In this document: piece after piece, positions 18,601 to 28,516 of the stretch | Layout of the letters: each line of letters begins with the position of its first letter | How positions within the stretch are numbered: the stretch's first letter is position 1 | NCBI GenBank assembly: GCA_963700515.1 | Contig: CAVOXY010000025.1 | Coordinates: forward strand, 186,001-250,000 | Length of the DNA stretch: 64,000 bases | Origin: JAJRVM01 sp963700515 | Lineage (GTDB): Bacteria; Planctomycetota; Planctomycetia; Pirellulales; Pirellulaceae | Reading direction: 5' to 3' | The notes under the pieces: model-generated | Database searches by the model: none | What the model saw: the letters and a program-made list of their open reading frames with translations, nothing else | Told to the model about the DNA's origin: nothing | Program-made: the position numbers and the translations under genes

Positions 18601-19297
18601 CCCCGACGCGGACGTCGTCGTCGTGCGAGGAAAGGACGCCGACGAGTCGCGTGTCAAAACCGAACTGGCTCGCAAGCCGCACTATATCCATCTCGCCACC
18701 CACGGGTTCTTTGCTCCACCGACCGTTATCTCGGCGATGCGCACGTCGAGTGGGACTGCCGAACTGGAAAACACAGCGACCGAGGTGCGTGGGCTCAGTC
18801 CGTGGTTGCTGTCCGGACTCGTGTTTTCTCCGACACCGGCCAGCGTGGGCTCGCCAGCAGATGGCATCCTGACGGCGGAAGAGGTCAACGGTCTTGACTT
18901 GCACGGAACGCGGTTAGTGGTCCTGTCGGCCTGCGATACCGGACTGGGCGACGTGGCTGGCGGCGAAGGTGTGCTCGGCTTGCAGCGGGCTTTCCAAGTG
19001 GCCGGGGCGCGTCGCGTGCTGACCAGCCTGTGGAAAGTGGACGATGCGGCGACGGCCGCTCTGATGGATCAGTTTTATGAGAGAATCTGGCAGCAAGGTA
19101 TGTCAGAAGTCGAAGCCTTACGGCAGGCACAGCTGGCGTTGTTACGAGACGCATCCCTGCTGGCGGCGTGGCGTCGGCAACTGACCGAACAACTCCAGCG
19201 CGCGGACTGGTTTTGGAGGGTCAACCAAGCACCGTTGCACCACCCGACATGCTTCAAGATCGCACACACCCTCGCCTTTGGGCCGCCTTCGTTGTGA
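15605..19297 (+). CDS. TPR-CHAT caspase-like lipoprotein, frameshifted
   Basis: About 1230 residues. The N-terminus has a lipobox-like segment (MLVVIHCGCGDSS). Residues 120-650 are TPR units of the kinesin-light-chain/NB-ARC-like type, for example EYALALNNLAAVYQDLQRLE, AYYAVVLSNLGVNWLDVGDI and ERARDLFARALDIDRKLVGE. The C-terminal CHAT domain starts near LPGDSVFIDFFHYG and has SPDGPLHRLPFAAL, catalytic His in YIHLATHGFF (codon 18701) and catalytic Cys in VVLSACDTGLG (codon 18932), plus VLTSLWKVDDAAT. Frames shift near 15850 and 16437. The last 40 residues lack the usual ending (AAFVLSGDWR-like), so the 3' end is altered. Convergent with a Ser/Thr kinase gene. Known CHAT proteases are activated by partner proteins; the target here is unknown. 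Confidence 0.8.
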
Positions 19298-19353
19298 ATG
19301 GCAGCCTACTTGACGAACGTCCCTGATGGCCTGCGCCGACGCTCTAGTCTCGC

Positions 19354-20961
19354 TTATCGTTGGTTCGCCTCGGTCGTTTCTCCGACCTGAAAGGGTATCA
19401 CGGCTTCCGCAACTTGCAGGGAGTCTGCTGCGTCGTCCGGTCGTTTCTCGAGGACGAAGCCGCGCAGTTGATACTGCCATGCCGGACGTTCCTCGTTGTC
19501 AAAAATCGCGTAGTTCCCGAACTGCTGTCCTTCGTTGTACGTGAATGGCGTGGTGGCCGCGAGCACATGCAGGTATTCGAAGCCAGTCGATCGTCTGGCG
19601 CGCAACTGCTGTGCCGCCGCTCCCGGTTCAGTCGACCGGCCCGGCACAAGTCGCATTTCGCCAGCCAGCCATTTTCGATCCTGCTCAGCCGAATTCGGAT
19701 AGACCTGCAACACCGTATCGGGCTGGACCGACCAGACGCGCACATAGCAGTTACGGGCAGGCGAGATTCGCAGCGCGATGACGTCACCGTCCTGCAGCCG
19801 TAACCATCCCGATGAATCGGGACGCGCCCCCACGAACTCCACGGACAAGGGAAAGTCGCGGCGCAGCAGCCGGCCATCGGGATGATGCGTCAGCTCCGGC
19901 ACCGGCGAGATGGCCGCATCGTGAGCGTCTGGTGGCCCAGATCCACGGTTGCGCCAGGGGGCCCAAATACTGAGCATGATCAGGGCGCCCAACAGCAGCG
20001 CGGCACAGCCGAAAGTGACTCGGCGACGATGACGGCCCGTCGATTCCAGAAACAGATCAAGTTCCCGCGCTAATTGGCGTGCCGATTCAGGGCGGCGCGC
20101 CCGATCAAGGGCCAGACACCGATCACATAAGTCAGCCAACGGGGCGGGGACGGCACGGTTGCGTTCCCGCACCGGCACAACCTCTCCCGCGCGGGCCAAT
20201 TCAATCAACGCCGTCACATCCTTGGCTTCGTGAGGCGCATGACCACATAGCATGAAGTACAAGACGCCACCGATCCCGAACAGATCGCTACGGAAGTCGA
20301 TATGTTCATATTCCTCGCGAGCCTGCTCCGGCGCCATGTATGCCAGCGTGCCGGATAACGACTCCAAACTGCGGCTGGCCAGCGGAGCGGCTAGTCCGAA
20401 ATCGATAATGTGCGGTTGGCCGCTATCGTCGATCAGAATGTTTGCCGGCTTCAGGTCACGATGCAGTAGCCCGCGGGCATGAATGGCACACACACCCTCG
20501 ACACACTGACGAATCAGCCGGACCGATTCCCGGATCGGACGAGGCTGCTGTCGGTGCTCGTCATGTAGCGATTTTCCGGCAATGTATTCAATGATCAGGT
20601 AGGGACGCTCTCCAAATCGCTCGGCCCCAAAACATCGTGCGACAAACGGGCTGTCGATACGAGCCAAAGCGCGGCCTTCCTCCAAGACGCGTTGGATGTC
20701 CTCCGCAGTGTCTGTCCAATGATAGTGTTTCAGTACCACATGCCGCCCAAGATCAGGGTCCCAAGCCAAAAACACGGTCGCCTGCCCACCGCAGCCAAGC
20801 TCGCGGCGAATCTCATACTTTCCGATCGCCGAAAGGCACTCGTTTCGCGGCCTGTGCAGCGTCGCGCCCATCGCGTCCGTATCGGAAATATGTTCCTCGG
20901 TTTGCTCGGCACCAGTGCAGCGATTTCCGCTGGGTAGGCCAGTTCTGTCGGAGGAGGGCAT
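19354..20961 (-). CDS. Transmembrane Ser/Thr protein kinase with exported DUF4384-like domain
   Basis: 535 residues, intact. The start at 20961 has AGGTGAG upstream; the ATG at 20871 has none. Kinase domain about residues 47-305: glycine loop GCGGQATVFLA, Lys78 in HVVLKHY, HRDLKPANIL with Asp169, IIDFGLA with Asp187, and YMAPEQAREE. One membrane helix at about 315-335 (CAALLLGALIMLSIWA). Outside the membrane, residues 375-500 resemble DUF4384 (DVIALRISPARNCYVRVWSV, TVLQVYPN), a domain common behind bacterial STK domains. It should sense an extracytoplasmic cue and phosphorylate cytoplasmic targets. It ends 56 bases from the convergent CHAT gene end. Confidence 0.9.
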   Translation of the reverse strand: MPSSDRTGLPSGNRCTGAEQTEEHISDTDAMGATLHRPRNECLSAIGKYEIRRELGCGGQATVFLAWDPDLGRHVVLKHYHWTDTAEDIQRVLEEGRALARIDSPFVARCFGAERFGERPYLIIEYIAGKSLHDEHRQQPRPIRESVRLIRQCVEGVCAIHARGLLHRDLKPANILIDDSGQPHIIDFGLAAPLASRSLESLSGTLAYMAPEQAREEYEHIDFRSDLFGIGGVLYFMLCGHAPHEAKDVTALIELARAGEVVPVRERNRAVPAPLADLCDRCLALDRARRPESARQLARELDLFLESTGRHRRRVTFGCAALLLGALIMLSIWAPWRNRGSGPPDAHDAAISPVPELTHHPDGRLLRRDFPLSVEFVGARPDSSGWLRLQDGDVIALRISPARNCYVRVWSVQPDTVLQVYPNSAEQDRKWLAGEMRLVPGRSTEPGAAAQQLRARRSTGFEYLHVLAATTPFTYNEGQQFGNYAIFDNEERPAWQYQLRGFVLEKRPDDAADSLQVAEAVIPFQVGETTEANQR

Positions 20962-21345
20962 GTCGATCTCACCTACAGCACGGATCGGTCCAAGATCGCC
21001 GGAGAAACAGTCGGCTCGGCGTTAGCCAAAGGCATGGACGGCGTCCTTTCCAACAAGTCCGTCGTCGAACATGGGTGCCGACCTCCAAGTGCTGCCCAGC
21101 GCACAGCCAGTGGCTTGTACAACTCAACTCTAACCCGTCGCCAGTAGAAATGCCACAGCGTGGGCCGCAATCTCACCACCCATCTTCAGGCTCCGGTGTT
21201 GGTACCGGTGTGGAAGTGGTCAAAGTGGTAGCGCAGAAATCGGCGGCAGCTGAGCGTCTCCCGGGTCCGGTTGGTGCGCCGATACCCGAGGAGTACAATA
21301 GAGTCTAAGTCGGTACCATGTGCGCGCCGAGCGCGGATGTTGTAG
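20962..21345. other. Intergenic stretch upstream of the kinase
   Basis: This holds the divergent promoter side of the kinase gene. A plus-strand frame near 20961-21070 reads DLTYSTDRSKIAGETVGSAL but has no start or known motif, so it is at most a fragment. Confidence 0.35.
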
Positions 21346-21420
21346 GGCGGAATGTCCGTTCTACGTTGGGGGAAATGGCGCACGGTGGGTGCTCCGCAAA
21401 CGGAATGAATTCCGTTCTAC
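21346..21420. repeat. Short palindromic intergenic element, two tandem copies
   Basis: The second copy (21399-21420) contains AACGGAATGAATTCCGTT followed by CTAC, an 8-base inverted repeat around GA. The first copy (about 21346-21363) is a shorter variant, GGCGGAATGTCCGTTCTACG. The same element occurs at 29929-29964, 41390-41428 and 61640-61694. Here it lies about 65 bases before the giant lipoprotein start. Confidence 0.65.
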
Positions 21421-21486
21421 ATTGGTCGCGGCCACTGGCCGCATTAGGCGGACCGTGCCCAAGGACGAATTCTTTCGGAGCAGTTC

Positions 21487-24400
21487 ATGACGCAGCTTAT
21501 GGGAAATCCCGGTCGTCGTCCCTCGAAACGCCTCCTCGGCGGCATCCTCTTGGCCATGCTGTGCGGCTGCACGGATCGGGACCCGCCCCAGCAGGTCACG
21601 GCCCCCTCGCCGACCGGCTCCGCCACGTCGAAATCCGCCGCGCCCGTCCCGCCGTTGGCCGACGCCGATCGCTTCGCGCTGTTGGGAGTCTTCAATCGCG
21701 GCTGCGCCTGATGGAGCAGTATCGCTACTCGGAGGCAGCCCGGTTATTCACCGAGGTGGTCGAGGCCCTTCCGGAGTGGCCGGCCGCGCGATTCAATCTC
21801 GGCTTGGCCTACCTCAACATGCAGGGCACCGAGGGGGCCCAGGCCAGTCTCGACCTGGCTCGCGAGCAGTTCGAGCAACTCCTCGCCACGGACCCGCGAG
21901 ATCCCTACGCCCACTACTGCCTCGGAATCCTCTTCGAACATCAGGGCGAAGCGGACCAGGCCGTAGCGCACTACAAAGTGGTGGCCGAGATCGACCCCAC
22001 GGACCCTTACGTACTGTACAAATACGCCTTGGCGCTGATCGATACCGGCCAGGAAGACGAGGGAATGAAAGACCTGGCGAAGTCGATTGAGATCGACCCG
22101 GGCATGATCTCCTCCGTTTACCGACTGGCGATGCTCTATCGGAAAACGGGCGAAATCGAGAAAGCCAAGGAACTTCTGGAGCGTTTTGCAGCGCTCCAAT
22201 CGGCCGAACGGACCGGCGGGTCTTTCGCGATCGCCAAAGTGTACGGTTCGGCGGGCAAATACTACCAAGTGCTGGATGCCGACAGCCTGCCTCGCGGCGA
22301 GCCTAGCCAGACAGCCCCCCCCAAAGTAGCCTTCTCGCCAGCTCCGCGGACCCTCGACGCGCGTCTCCAACCGTGGAATTACGACGGCGGCAAGGTGGCC
22401 CAAGCGGTGGCGGCCGCGGGCGATATCGATGGCGACGGCGACCTCGACCTGTGCCTGGGCGGGATGGGTGAAGACGGCACAGGCGCTCTGTGGATCAACG
22501 ACGGCAGCGGGAATTTCCAGCGTGGCGACGACGTGGCCACACAGGTGAGCTCGGCGGGTTTCGGCGACGTGGACAATGACGGCGATCTCGACCTCTGGCT
22601 TGGTAGGGCGGGTGCGCCGCTGCTGTTGCTCAACGACGGCGCCGGGAAGTTCAGCCCGCTGCAGTATACGGACCAGCCGCTCGACAGCCCGGGACTCACG
22701 GTCTGCGCCGGCTGGCCGATGTCGACAGCGACGGTGACCTCGACCTCCTCGCCTTTCGCGTGAGCGGCGGCGCGCTGCCAGCCGATCAGTCGACCCGGCC
22801 GGCGGCGAGTCTCGTGCTGAACAACAATCGTGACGGCTCCTATGAGGACATTGCCGAGCGTCTGGGGCTCCAACTGGCCGACTTTACCGTCGGCACGGTC
22901 ATCCAGGACGACTTCGACAACGACCACGACCTCGACATGATCGCTTTCCCGGCCTTGGGGGGAAAAACGCTGGCGTGGGCCAACGATCGCGTGTGGCGTT
23001 ACCACCTCCCCGGCGTCGAGGCCACCGGCCTGGACGTCGAGCGGGTGGTCGGCGCAACATCGGCCGACGTGAACAAGGACGGCTGGCAGGACCTGCTCGT
23101 CTTCGCCGACAGTCAACTCCACCTGTTTCTGAACCACGGCCGGTTTCGTTTTGTGCGGGATGAAACTTTCGCCTCCCAGTTCTCAGCGCTCGGGGGAACC
23201 AACGGCCAGGCCGTCGACGTCGACAACGACGGCGACCTGGACCTGCTCATTGCCGACGCGCGGCGGGAAGGCTCGCGCGGCCCGGTTCTGCTGCTCAACG
23301 AGCGACGGCACCGGCAAGTTCCGCAATGCGGCAGACGTCGATCCAGGCTTTGTTCTCAGTGCCGTCCAGACCAGCGGCGACGCGGCGTGCCTGTTGGCCG
23401 ATTTTACTGGCAACGGATGTTGCGACCTCCTCCTGCTGCCCAGCGGCGAGGAGCCGGTTCTGTTTGAAAATCTATCGTCGGGCGGGCATTGGCTGGCCGT
23501 CGACCTGCTGGGTGTGCGGCCGCAGGACGGCATGGGGCGGTCGAACAACTCGGCGATCGGAGCTCGTGTCGAGATCAAGACGGGAACGGTCCTGCAGCAA
23601 TTCACCGTGGGTGTACCGACCGGGCCGGGCGTCACGCCGCCGCTGCGGGTTCACGCCGGTTTGGGACCGTTCGAGAAAGTCGACTGGCTGCGCATCTATT
23701 GGCCCGACGCCGTTTTGCAGGCCGAGCTGGAACTGGCCGGCAATCAGGTGATGAAGATCGAAGAGCTTCCGCGGAAGATCTCGTCTTGCCCGACGCTGTT
23801 CGCCTGGGATGGTTCCAGCTATCGTCTCGTGGCCGATTTCGCCGGAGTGGGTGGCCTGGGGTTCTTCCTCTCGCCCGGCCGATATGCCGCGCCCGATCCG
23901 ACCGAGTATCTTCCCATACCGGTGCTTGAACCACAGGACGGGCAGTACGTGCTGCGGGTGCTCGAACCGCTCGAAGAGACCGTCTACTTCGACGAGGCAA
24001 AACTCCTGGCCGTCGACCATCCGCTCGGTACCGAGGTCTGGCCCCATGAGATGATGCCGGTCAACGGACCACCGCCCCCCTTCGAGCTGTTCCGCACGCG
24101 GGAGAAGATTGAAGCGGTTCGCGCCGTGGATCATGAGGGAACTGACGTGACCGACCGGCTCGCTGCGGTCGATCGGCGGTACGCGGGCACGACCAAGGTC
24201 GATCCGCGATTCCTCGGGTTTGCCGCACCCCACTACGTGGAACTCGATTTCGACCATCGACTCCAGGACCTGGCCGCCGACGCGCGGCTGATCATGTATC
24301 TGTTCGGCTGGGTCGAGTACGGCTATTCGTCAACCAATTTCGCCGCCTACCAGGCCGGCCTGTCACTCCAAGCGCCGACGATCCAGGTCCAGCGTGAGGG

Positions 24401-25040
24401 CCAGTGGGTGAACGTGCTCACCGAGGTCGGCTATCCGGCCGGTTTGCAGCACGTGATGACGCTTGATGTGACCGGTGCGATTCTGCCCGGTGACCGCCGG
24501 GTTCGTGTCACATCCAACATGGAACTCTACTGGGATCGCATCTACCTGGCTGTCGATCAAGAGCTGCCACTGCACGTGCAGGAGGTCCCCGTCGCTTCGG
24601 CCAACCTCGAATTCTTCGGCTATCCGCGCGAATATTCGCCCGACGGATTGCTGCCTAATCTTTACGACTACCAGAACGTTGACCGCGCCATGGGCTGGAA
24701 GCTCATGACAGGCGACTACACGCGGTACGGGGCAGTCGGCGATTTGTTGGGTGAAGCGGACGACTGCTACGTGATCATGGGCCGAGGCGAGCAACTCACC
24801 CTGCGATTTCCCGTCGCTGCCTTCGGACCCGTACCCGCGGGCCACCGCCGCACCTTCCTTCTCAAGTCCGATGCCTACTGCAAAGACATGGATCTCTACA
24901 CGGCGTTTCCCGACACGGTCACGCCGCTCCCCTTCCATGGGATGAGCGGTTATCCCTACGCGGAGCACGAGGCATACCCAGACACCGCGAAAACTCGCGA
25001 GTATCGGCAGAAGTACAATACTCGTCGGGTCGGAAAATAG
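21487..25040 (+). CDS. Giant TPR-VCBS-ASPIC/UnbV lipoprotein, frameshifted
   Basis: About 1184 codons. The N-terminus is a lipoprotein signal (LLGGILLAMLCGCTDRD, lipobox LCGC). TPR units follow (YRYSEAARLFTEVVEALPEW, AVAHYKVVAEIDPTDPYVLY). Then come at least six calcium-type FG-GAP/VCBS loops such as DIDGDGDLDLCLGG, DVDNDGDLDLWLG, DFDNDHDLDMIAF and DVDNDGDLDLLIAD. An ASPIC/UnbV-type segment follows (HWLAVDLLGVRPQ, NSAIGARVEIKTG, DWLRIYWPDAVLQ). The last 450 residues, beginning LFAWDGSSYRLVADFAGVGG, are a large beta-rich domain I cannot name. Frames shift near 21703, 22710 and 23305. An outer-membrane or surface protein of unknown ligand; related FG-GAP lipoproteins lie at 30.3-34.0 kb. Confidence 0.75.
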
Positions 25041-25074
25041 CCGCCAGGTCACCCCGGTACGAAGGACGAAGGAC

Positions 25075-25200
25075 GAAATACCCAAGCACGAAGGAAGCTC
25101 GAAGGACCCAGTAGAACCTTTCTGAGCGACGTCTTCAGCCAGCGATTTCGTCATCACCTCGTGCTTCGAACTTCGTCATTCCTTCGGGCTTGGGTATTTC
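25075..25200. repeat. Inverted-repeat intergenic element
   Basis: The arm 25075-25096 (GAAATACCCAAGCACGAAGG then AA) is the reverse complement of 25179-25200 with one mismatch, enclosing about 80 bases rich in CTTCG and CGAAG steps. It lies just after the giant lipoprotein stop, so it may be a MITE-like element or act as a transcript end; no T-run follows. Confidence 0.55.
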
Positions 25201-25282
25201 GAGCTTCGTGCTTTCAAAAGGGTGTGACAAGCTCGCCGGAGTTCGTGTCACTTCGTCCGCGATGATAACGGCGAGCACCAGA

Positions 25283-26184
25283 GCACCGGAGGAAGTGGTG
25301 AGCGGGGGTTTGCTGCAGCACTGGCTCCGCTCGCGGTCAGTGTTTTTTGTTGTGGGTCATGTCTTTGCGCTCGCTCAGCCAGTGGCACCGGAGGAAGTGG
25401 TGAGCGGGGGTTCGCTGCAGCACTGGCTCCGCTCGCGGTCAGTGTCTTTTGATGTGGGTCATGTCTTTGCGCTCGCTCAGCCAGTGGCACCGGAGGAAGT
25501 GGTGAGCGGGGGTTTGCTGCAGCACTGGCTCCGGGAAGTGGTGAGCGGGGGTTCGCTGCAGCTGGCTCGCTCGCGGTCAGTTTCTTTTGAGGGTCATGTC
25601 TTCGCGCTCGCTCAGCCAGTGGCACCGGAGGAAGTGGTGAGCGGGGGTTTGCTGCAGCACTGGCTCCGGAGGAAGTGGTGAGCGGGGGTTTGCTGCAGCA
25701 CTGGCTCCGCTCGCGGTCAGTTTCTTTTGATGTGGGTCATGTCTTTCGCGCTCGCTCAGCCAGTGGCACCGGAGGAAGTGGTGAGCGGGGGTTTGCTGCA
25801 GCACTGGCTCCGCTCGCGGTCAGTGTCTCTTGATGTGGGTCATGTCTTCGCGCTCGCTCAGCCAGTGGCACCGGAGGAAGTGGTGAGCGGGGGTTTGCTG
25901 CAGCACTGGCTCCGCTCGCGGTCAGTTTCTTTTGATGCGGGTCATGTCTTCGCGCTCGCTCAGCCAGTGGCACCGGAGGAAGTGGTGAGCGGGGGTTTGC
26001 TGCAGCACTGGCTCCGCTCGCGGTCAGTGTTCTTTTGTTGTGGGTCATGTCTTTCGCGCTCGCTCAGCCAGTGGCACCGGAGGAAGTGGTGAGCGGGGGT
26101 TCGCTGCAGCACTGGCTCCGCTCGCGGTCAGTGTTTTTTGTTGTGGGTCATGTCTTTCGCGCTCGCTCAGCCAGTGGCACCAAG
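25283..26184. repeat. Tandem array, 102-bp unit, about nine copies
   Basis: Units start at GCACCGGAGGAAGTGGTGAG and end GCTCAGCCAGTG; starts at 25283, 25385 and 25487 give the 102-base period. The third unit is internally deleted and re-started at about 25533. Units differ by short T-run changes (TTTTTTGTT versus TTTTGATG) and by TTC/TTT in the middle. CACTGGCT and AGCCAGTG within each unit are reverse complements. Long frames on both strands (for example repeats of VVSGGLLQHWLR) arise only because 102 is divisible by three; length changes break them, so it is not a gene. Confidence 0.85.
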
Positions 26185-26208
26185 GTGGTGGAAACTCAAA
26201 CCAAAAAA

Positions 26209-26232
26209 AGCGCCGTCCCGACGGACGGCGCT
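26209..26232 (-). terminator. Rho-independent terminator for the DUF1559 gene
   Basis: A perfect 10-base stem AGCGCCGTCC / GGACGGCGCT with a 4-base loop. On the minus strand it is followed by TTTTTTTGG. It is 114 bases past the DUF1559-type gene stop, correctly oriented. Confidence 0.8.
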
Positions 26233-26300
26233 CGTGATGATGATCTCAATTCATAGGATGTTAGAGTGAACCCCAAGCCTGTCTTGGGCTCCAACAGGCC

Positions 26301-26336
26301 CGTCTCGCGGCGGTGCTTGGCACCGCCGTCGAGACG
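26301..26336 (-). other. Strong hairpin just after the DUF1559 gene
   Basis: CGTCTCG plus CGGCGGTGC pairs with GCACCGCCG plus CGAGACG around a TTG loop, with one bulged base. It begins within ten bases of the stop codon and has no T-run, so it may protect the mRNA 3' end or attenuate transcription ahead of the real terminator at 26209. Confidence 0.6.
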
Positions 26337-26345
26337 GCGATTTAC

Positions 26346-27462
26346 TTACGGATACTGGACCGTTTCGCCGTTGGACCGAGTGGCCAAGGCGTAGCGGACG
26401 TAATGATCCATCGACTCGGAGTAGAACTGCACGCTACCATCAGCTCGACATGCCTGAGCGCCAGCCGCATGATTGCTGCTCCAGCCGTGATACCGAGGAT
26501 CGCCAACCCAGTCGCCCTGCCAAGCCGGATTCCTGTTGTTCAACGGGATTCCGGAGGTTGCCAACTGCGGCCAGTGGATCGATCCAGGCACAGTCCGAGT
26601 TCGGCCTCTTGTCGAATTTCTCAGCGTAATTAAAGCGGTTGCCACCTCTCCAGTGGTAATCTTCGAAAACGGCGATCGTGTGGCTCGTTCCGTCCACGAC
26701 TTGACCCAACTTGGCCGAACCGTGGTAGGTGAACATGCCTTGGCAGCGCGGCTGATCCACGAGCCAGTTTTGATTCACCCACGGCGTTTCGCTTTGGCGA
26801 TCCGAGCCCCGCAGGAAGCAACCGGCCGTCCCGGTGGTCGGGTCGATGAATTCAGGCAGCCCTTGCAGGTCACGCCAGCCGCCCCAGATATGGCCCAAGT
26901 TGCCCACATAGTCCAACCTTGCTCCGGGCACACTGGATTCCATATTCACGCGATTCGTCCCAGGCACGACCGCTTCTTGGTCGTTCGAGGGGCACTGCAA
27001 ACCGGGAATGACCGTGGTGCGCAGCGTGAGATTGTTGTAGCCAAGGGCCCCGACGATGGTCCCGGTATTTCCTTGTAGGTCCTTGAAGTTGAGCGAATCA
27101 CGCAGCGCAATCTGTTCGATGTAAGGTAAGGCTGCCACGATCCACGAGTACGTATAACCAGGAGACTGGCTCAGATCGCCTGGCTGCGGCCGGTTCGCGG
27201 CGGTACCAAAGTCCTCGCCACTTCCATTCCAACCGTTCCACGGAAACCGCTCTTTATACGTGTCGGCGTAGTTATGACAGGCCAACCCAAGCTGCTTGAG
27301 ATTGTTCGAGCACTGGGTGCGTCGCGCAGCTTCTCGGGCAGCCTGCACGGCCGGCAGAAGCAGCGCCACCAAAATTCCGATGATCGCAATGACCACCAGC
27401 AATTCGACTAGCGTAAAGGCATGTCGCCGTACGCCTTTTTCGTACCACTTCGCTCTCCACAT
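26346..27462 (-). CDS. DUF1559 prepilin-like protein, frameshifted
   Basis: About 371 residues. Starts at 27462 with GAGGTG before the ATG. The N-terminus has the type IV pilin/pseudopilin signal HAFTLVELLVVIAIIGILVA, with Ala where Gly usually precedes the Phe, and then LLPAVQAAREAARRTQCSNN, the hallmark join to the DUF1559 domain. Inside are LGLACHNY, SWIVAALPYIEQ and DGTSHTIAVFEDYHWRGG. The frame breaks near 26560; the remainder (GDWVGDPRYHGWSSNHAAGA, then CRADGSVQFYSESMD) completes the fold. Planctomycetes have many such proteins, exported by a type II-like machine; function is not established. A DUF1559-partner lipoprotein lies just downstream in genome order (27570). Confidence 0.85.
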
Positions 27463-27569
27463 ACATCACCTCACAAATCTTGAATAAAAAAAAGAAGTCC
27501 GTCAAATCGTCAACACAAGACCAGCGAGCCCTCTCAGACGGCCCACCTCCAACCTGTGGTCAATGCCAG

Positions 27570-28040
27570 CTACTTGCTGCTCACGTCAATCTTCAGATCG
27601 TTCTTGCCTTTTGTGATTTCCACCTCTTTGTCCGAGGTCGCAGAACTAGCATATTTCGTGGCAAACGGCAGCGACTTTTTTGCGTCAGCGTCAGGCGCGA
27701 CGTTCGTCTTGGCACCACTGGAATAGCGTGCCATCGCCGCCTCTTTCGAGGTCTCAGCGGAGGCCGCCAGCATGACCTTGTACTTTCCTGGGACCGCACC
27801 AGCCTCGCCCTGAATGCCGGAGTAAAGTTCAAACGAACCGTTGGTAACATTACCCGTAGCAACAGGCAGGTTGGTATCCTCCACCGGAGTCAATGTAATC
27901 ACGATGTGATCAGCAGGCTGGCCGTCGATCGTCAGGGTTCCCGTCACAGGCACCGTTTTGGGTCCCGGAGGGCCACAGCCGACAATTGCCACACAGCATG
28001 CTACCCCCAGGAAAACCAAGCCACAGAAAGTGCGCCTCAC
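27570..28040 (-). CDS. Small lipoprotein with carboxypeptidase-regulatory-like fold
   Basis: 156 residues with lipobox VAIVGC (cleavage before Cys22). The mature part PKTVPVTGTLTIDGQPADHI followed by VITLTP is a beta-sandwich pattern typical of transthyretin-like or CarboxypepD_reg-like domains (VxGxVTxDGxP). It ends with VEITKGKNDLKIDVSSK. This kind of lipoprotein is a frequent neighbour of DUF1559 genes in planctomycetes. It is upstream of the DUF1559 gene on the same strand with a 107-base gap, so they may be co-transcribed. Confidence 0.8.
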   Translation of the reverse strand: MRRTFCGLVFLGVACCVAIVGCGPPGPKTVPVTGTLTIDGQPADHIVITLTPVEDTNLPVATGNVTNGSFELYSGIQGEAGAVPGKYKVMLAASAETSKEAAMARYSSGAKTNVAPDADAKKSLPFATKYASSATSDKEVEITKGKNDLKIDVSSK

Positions 28041-28516
28041 GAAGATACCCTCCTGATACAGCCAGACTCAAGAAAACCCACCGTCAGCCGACTTTGCGAT
28101 GGGGATCGCGCAGACAAATCGCGCCTGTGAAGTACTCCCAAAGCGTAGCAACGGAATCGTCGTAAGTCAAGCGCTCAGCGAAAAAGCGTGCGATTCTCAC
28201 GGTTACACCGGTTGAAACGAATTTGGGGCCCGTATGGGAGCGTGTCTTGGTCCGACGTTGGTATGGGAGCGCGTCTTGATCTGACGCCAGAGTTGACTTC
28301 TCCCTGGTGGCCGCACGCCGTAAGTGGCGACTGGCGGTCCGCCGTCACCCACTTTAGGAGTGCATGATACCCCAACAAAGGAACCATCACTTTGATCCCC
28401 GAGTCATCGGTGATAGACTGTCTAATTGGAATGAAATGGGACCCACGGCAGGCTGCTGAATCCACGGCGCTGGAGTGAGTTACGGCATTCTACCCCTCCA
28501 CAGAGAAGGCTACTCG
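28041..28516. other. Divergent promoter region with a 30-bp tandem duplication
   Basis: This gap separates the minus-strand lipoprotein from the plus-strand TPR gene. At about 28231-28290 a unit of 30 bases occurs twice: GTATGGGAGCGTGTCTTGGT and GTATGGGAGCGCGTCTTGAT, each followed by a similar CxGACG tail. No gene is supported. Confidence 0.5.

Noticed and set aside
22379..24257. Minus-strand proteins of 252 and 261 residues
   Set aside because: Both are antisense to the giant VCBS lipoprotein, which has clear calcium loops in the plus frame.
25190..26256. Repeat proteins of the VVSGGLLQHWLR type on the plus strand and PLAERARRHDP type on the minus strand
   Set aside because: They are by-products of the 102-bp array; frame is lost between units that differ in T-run length.
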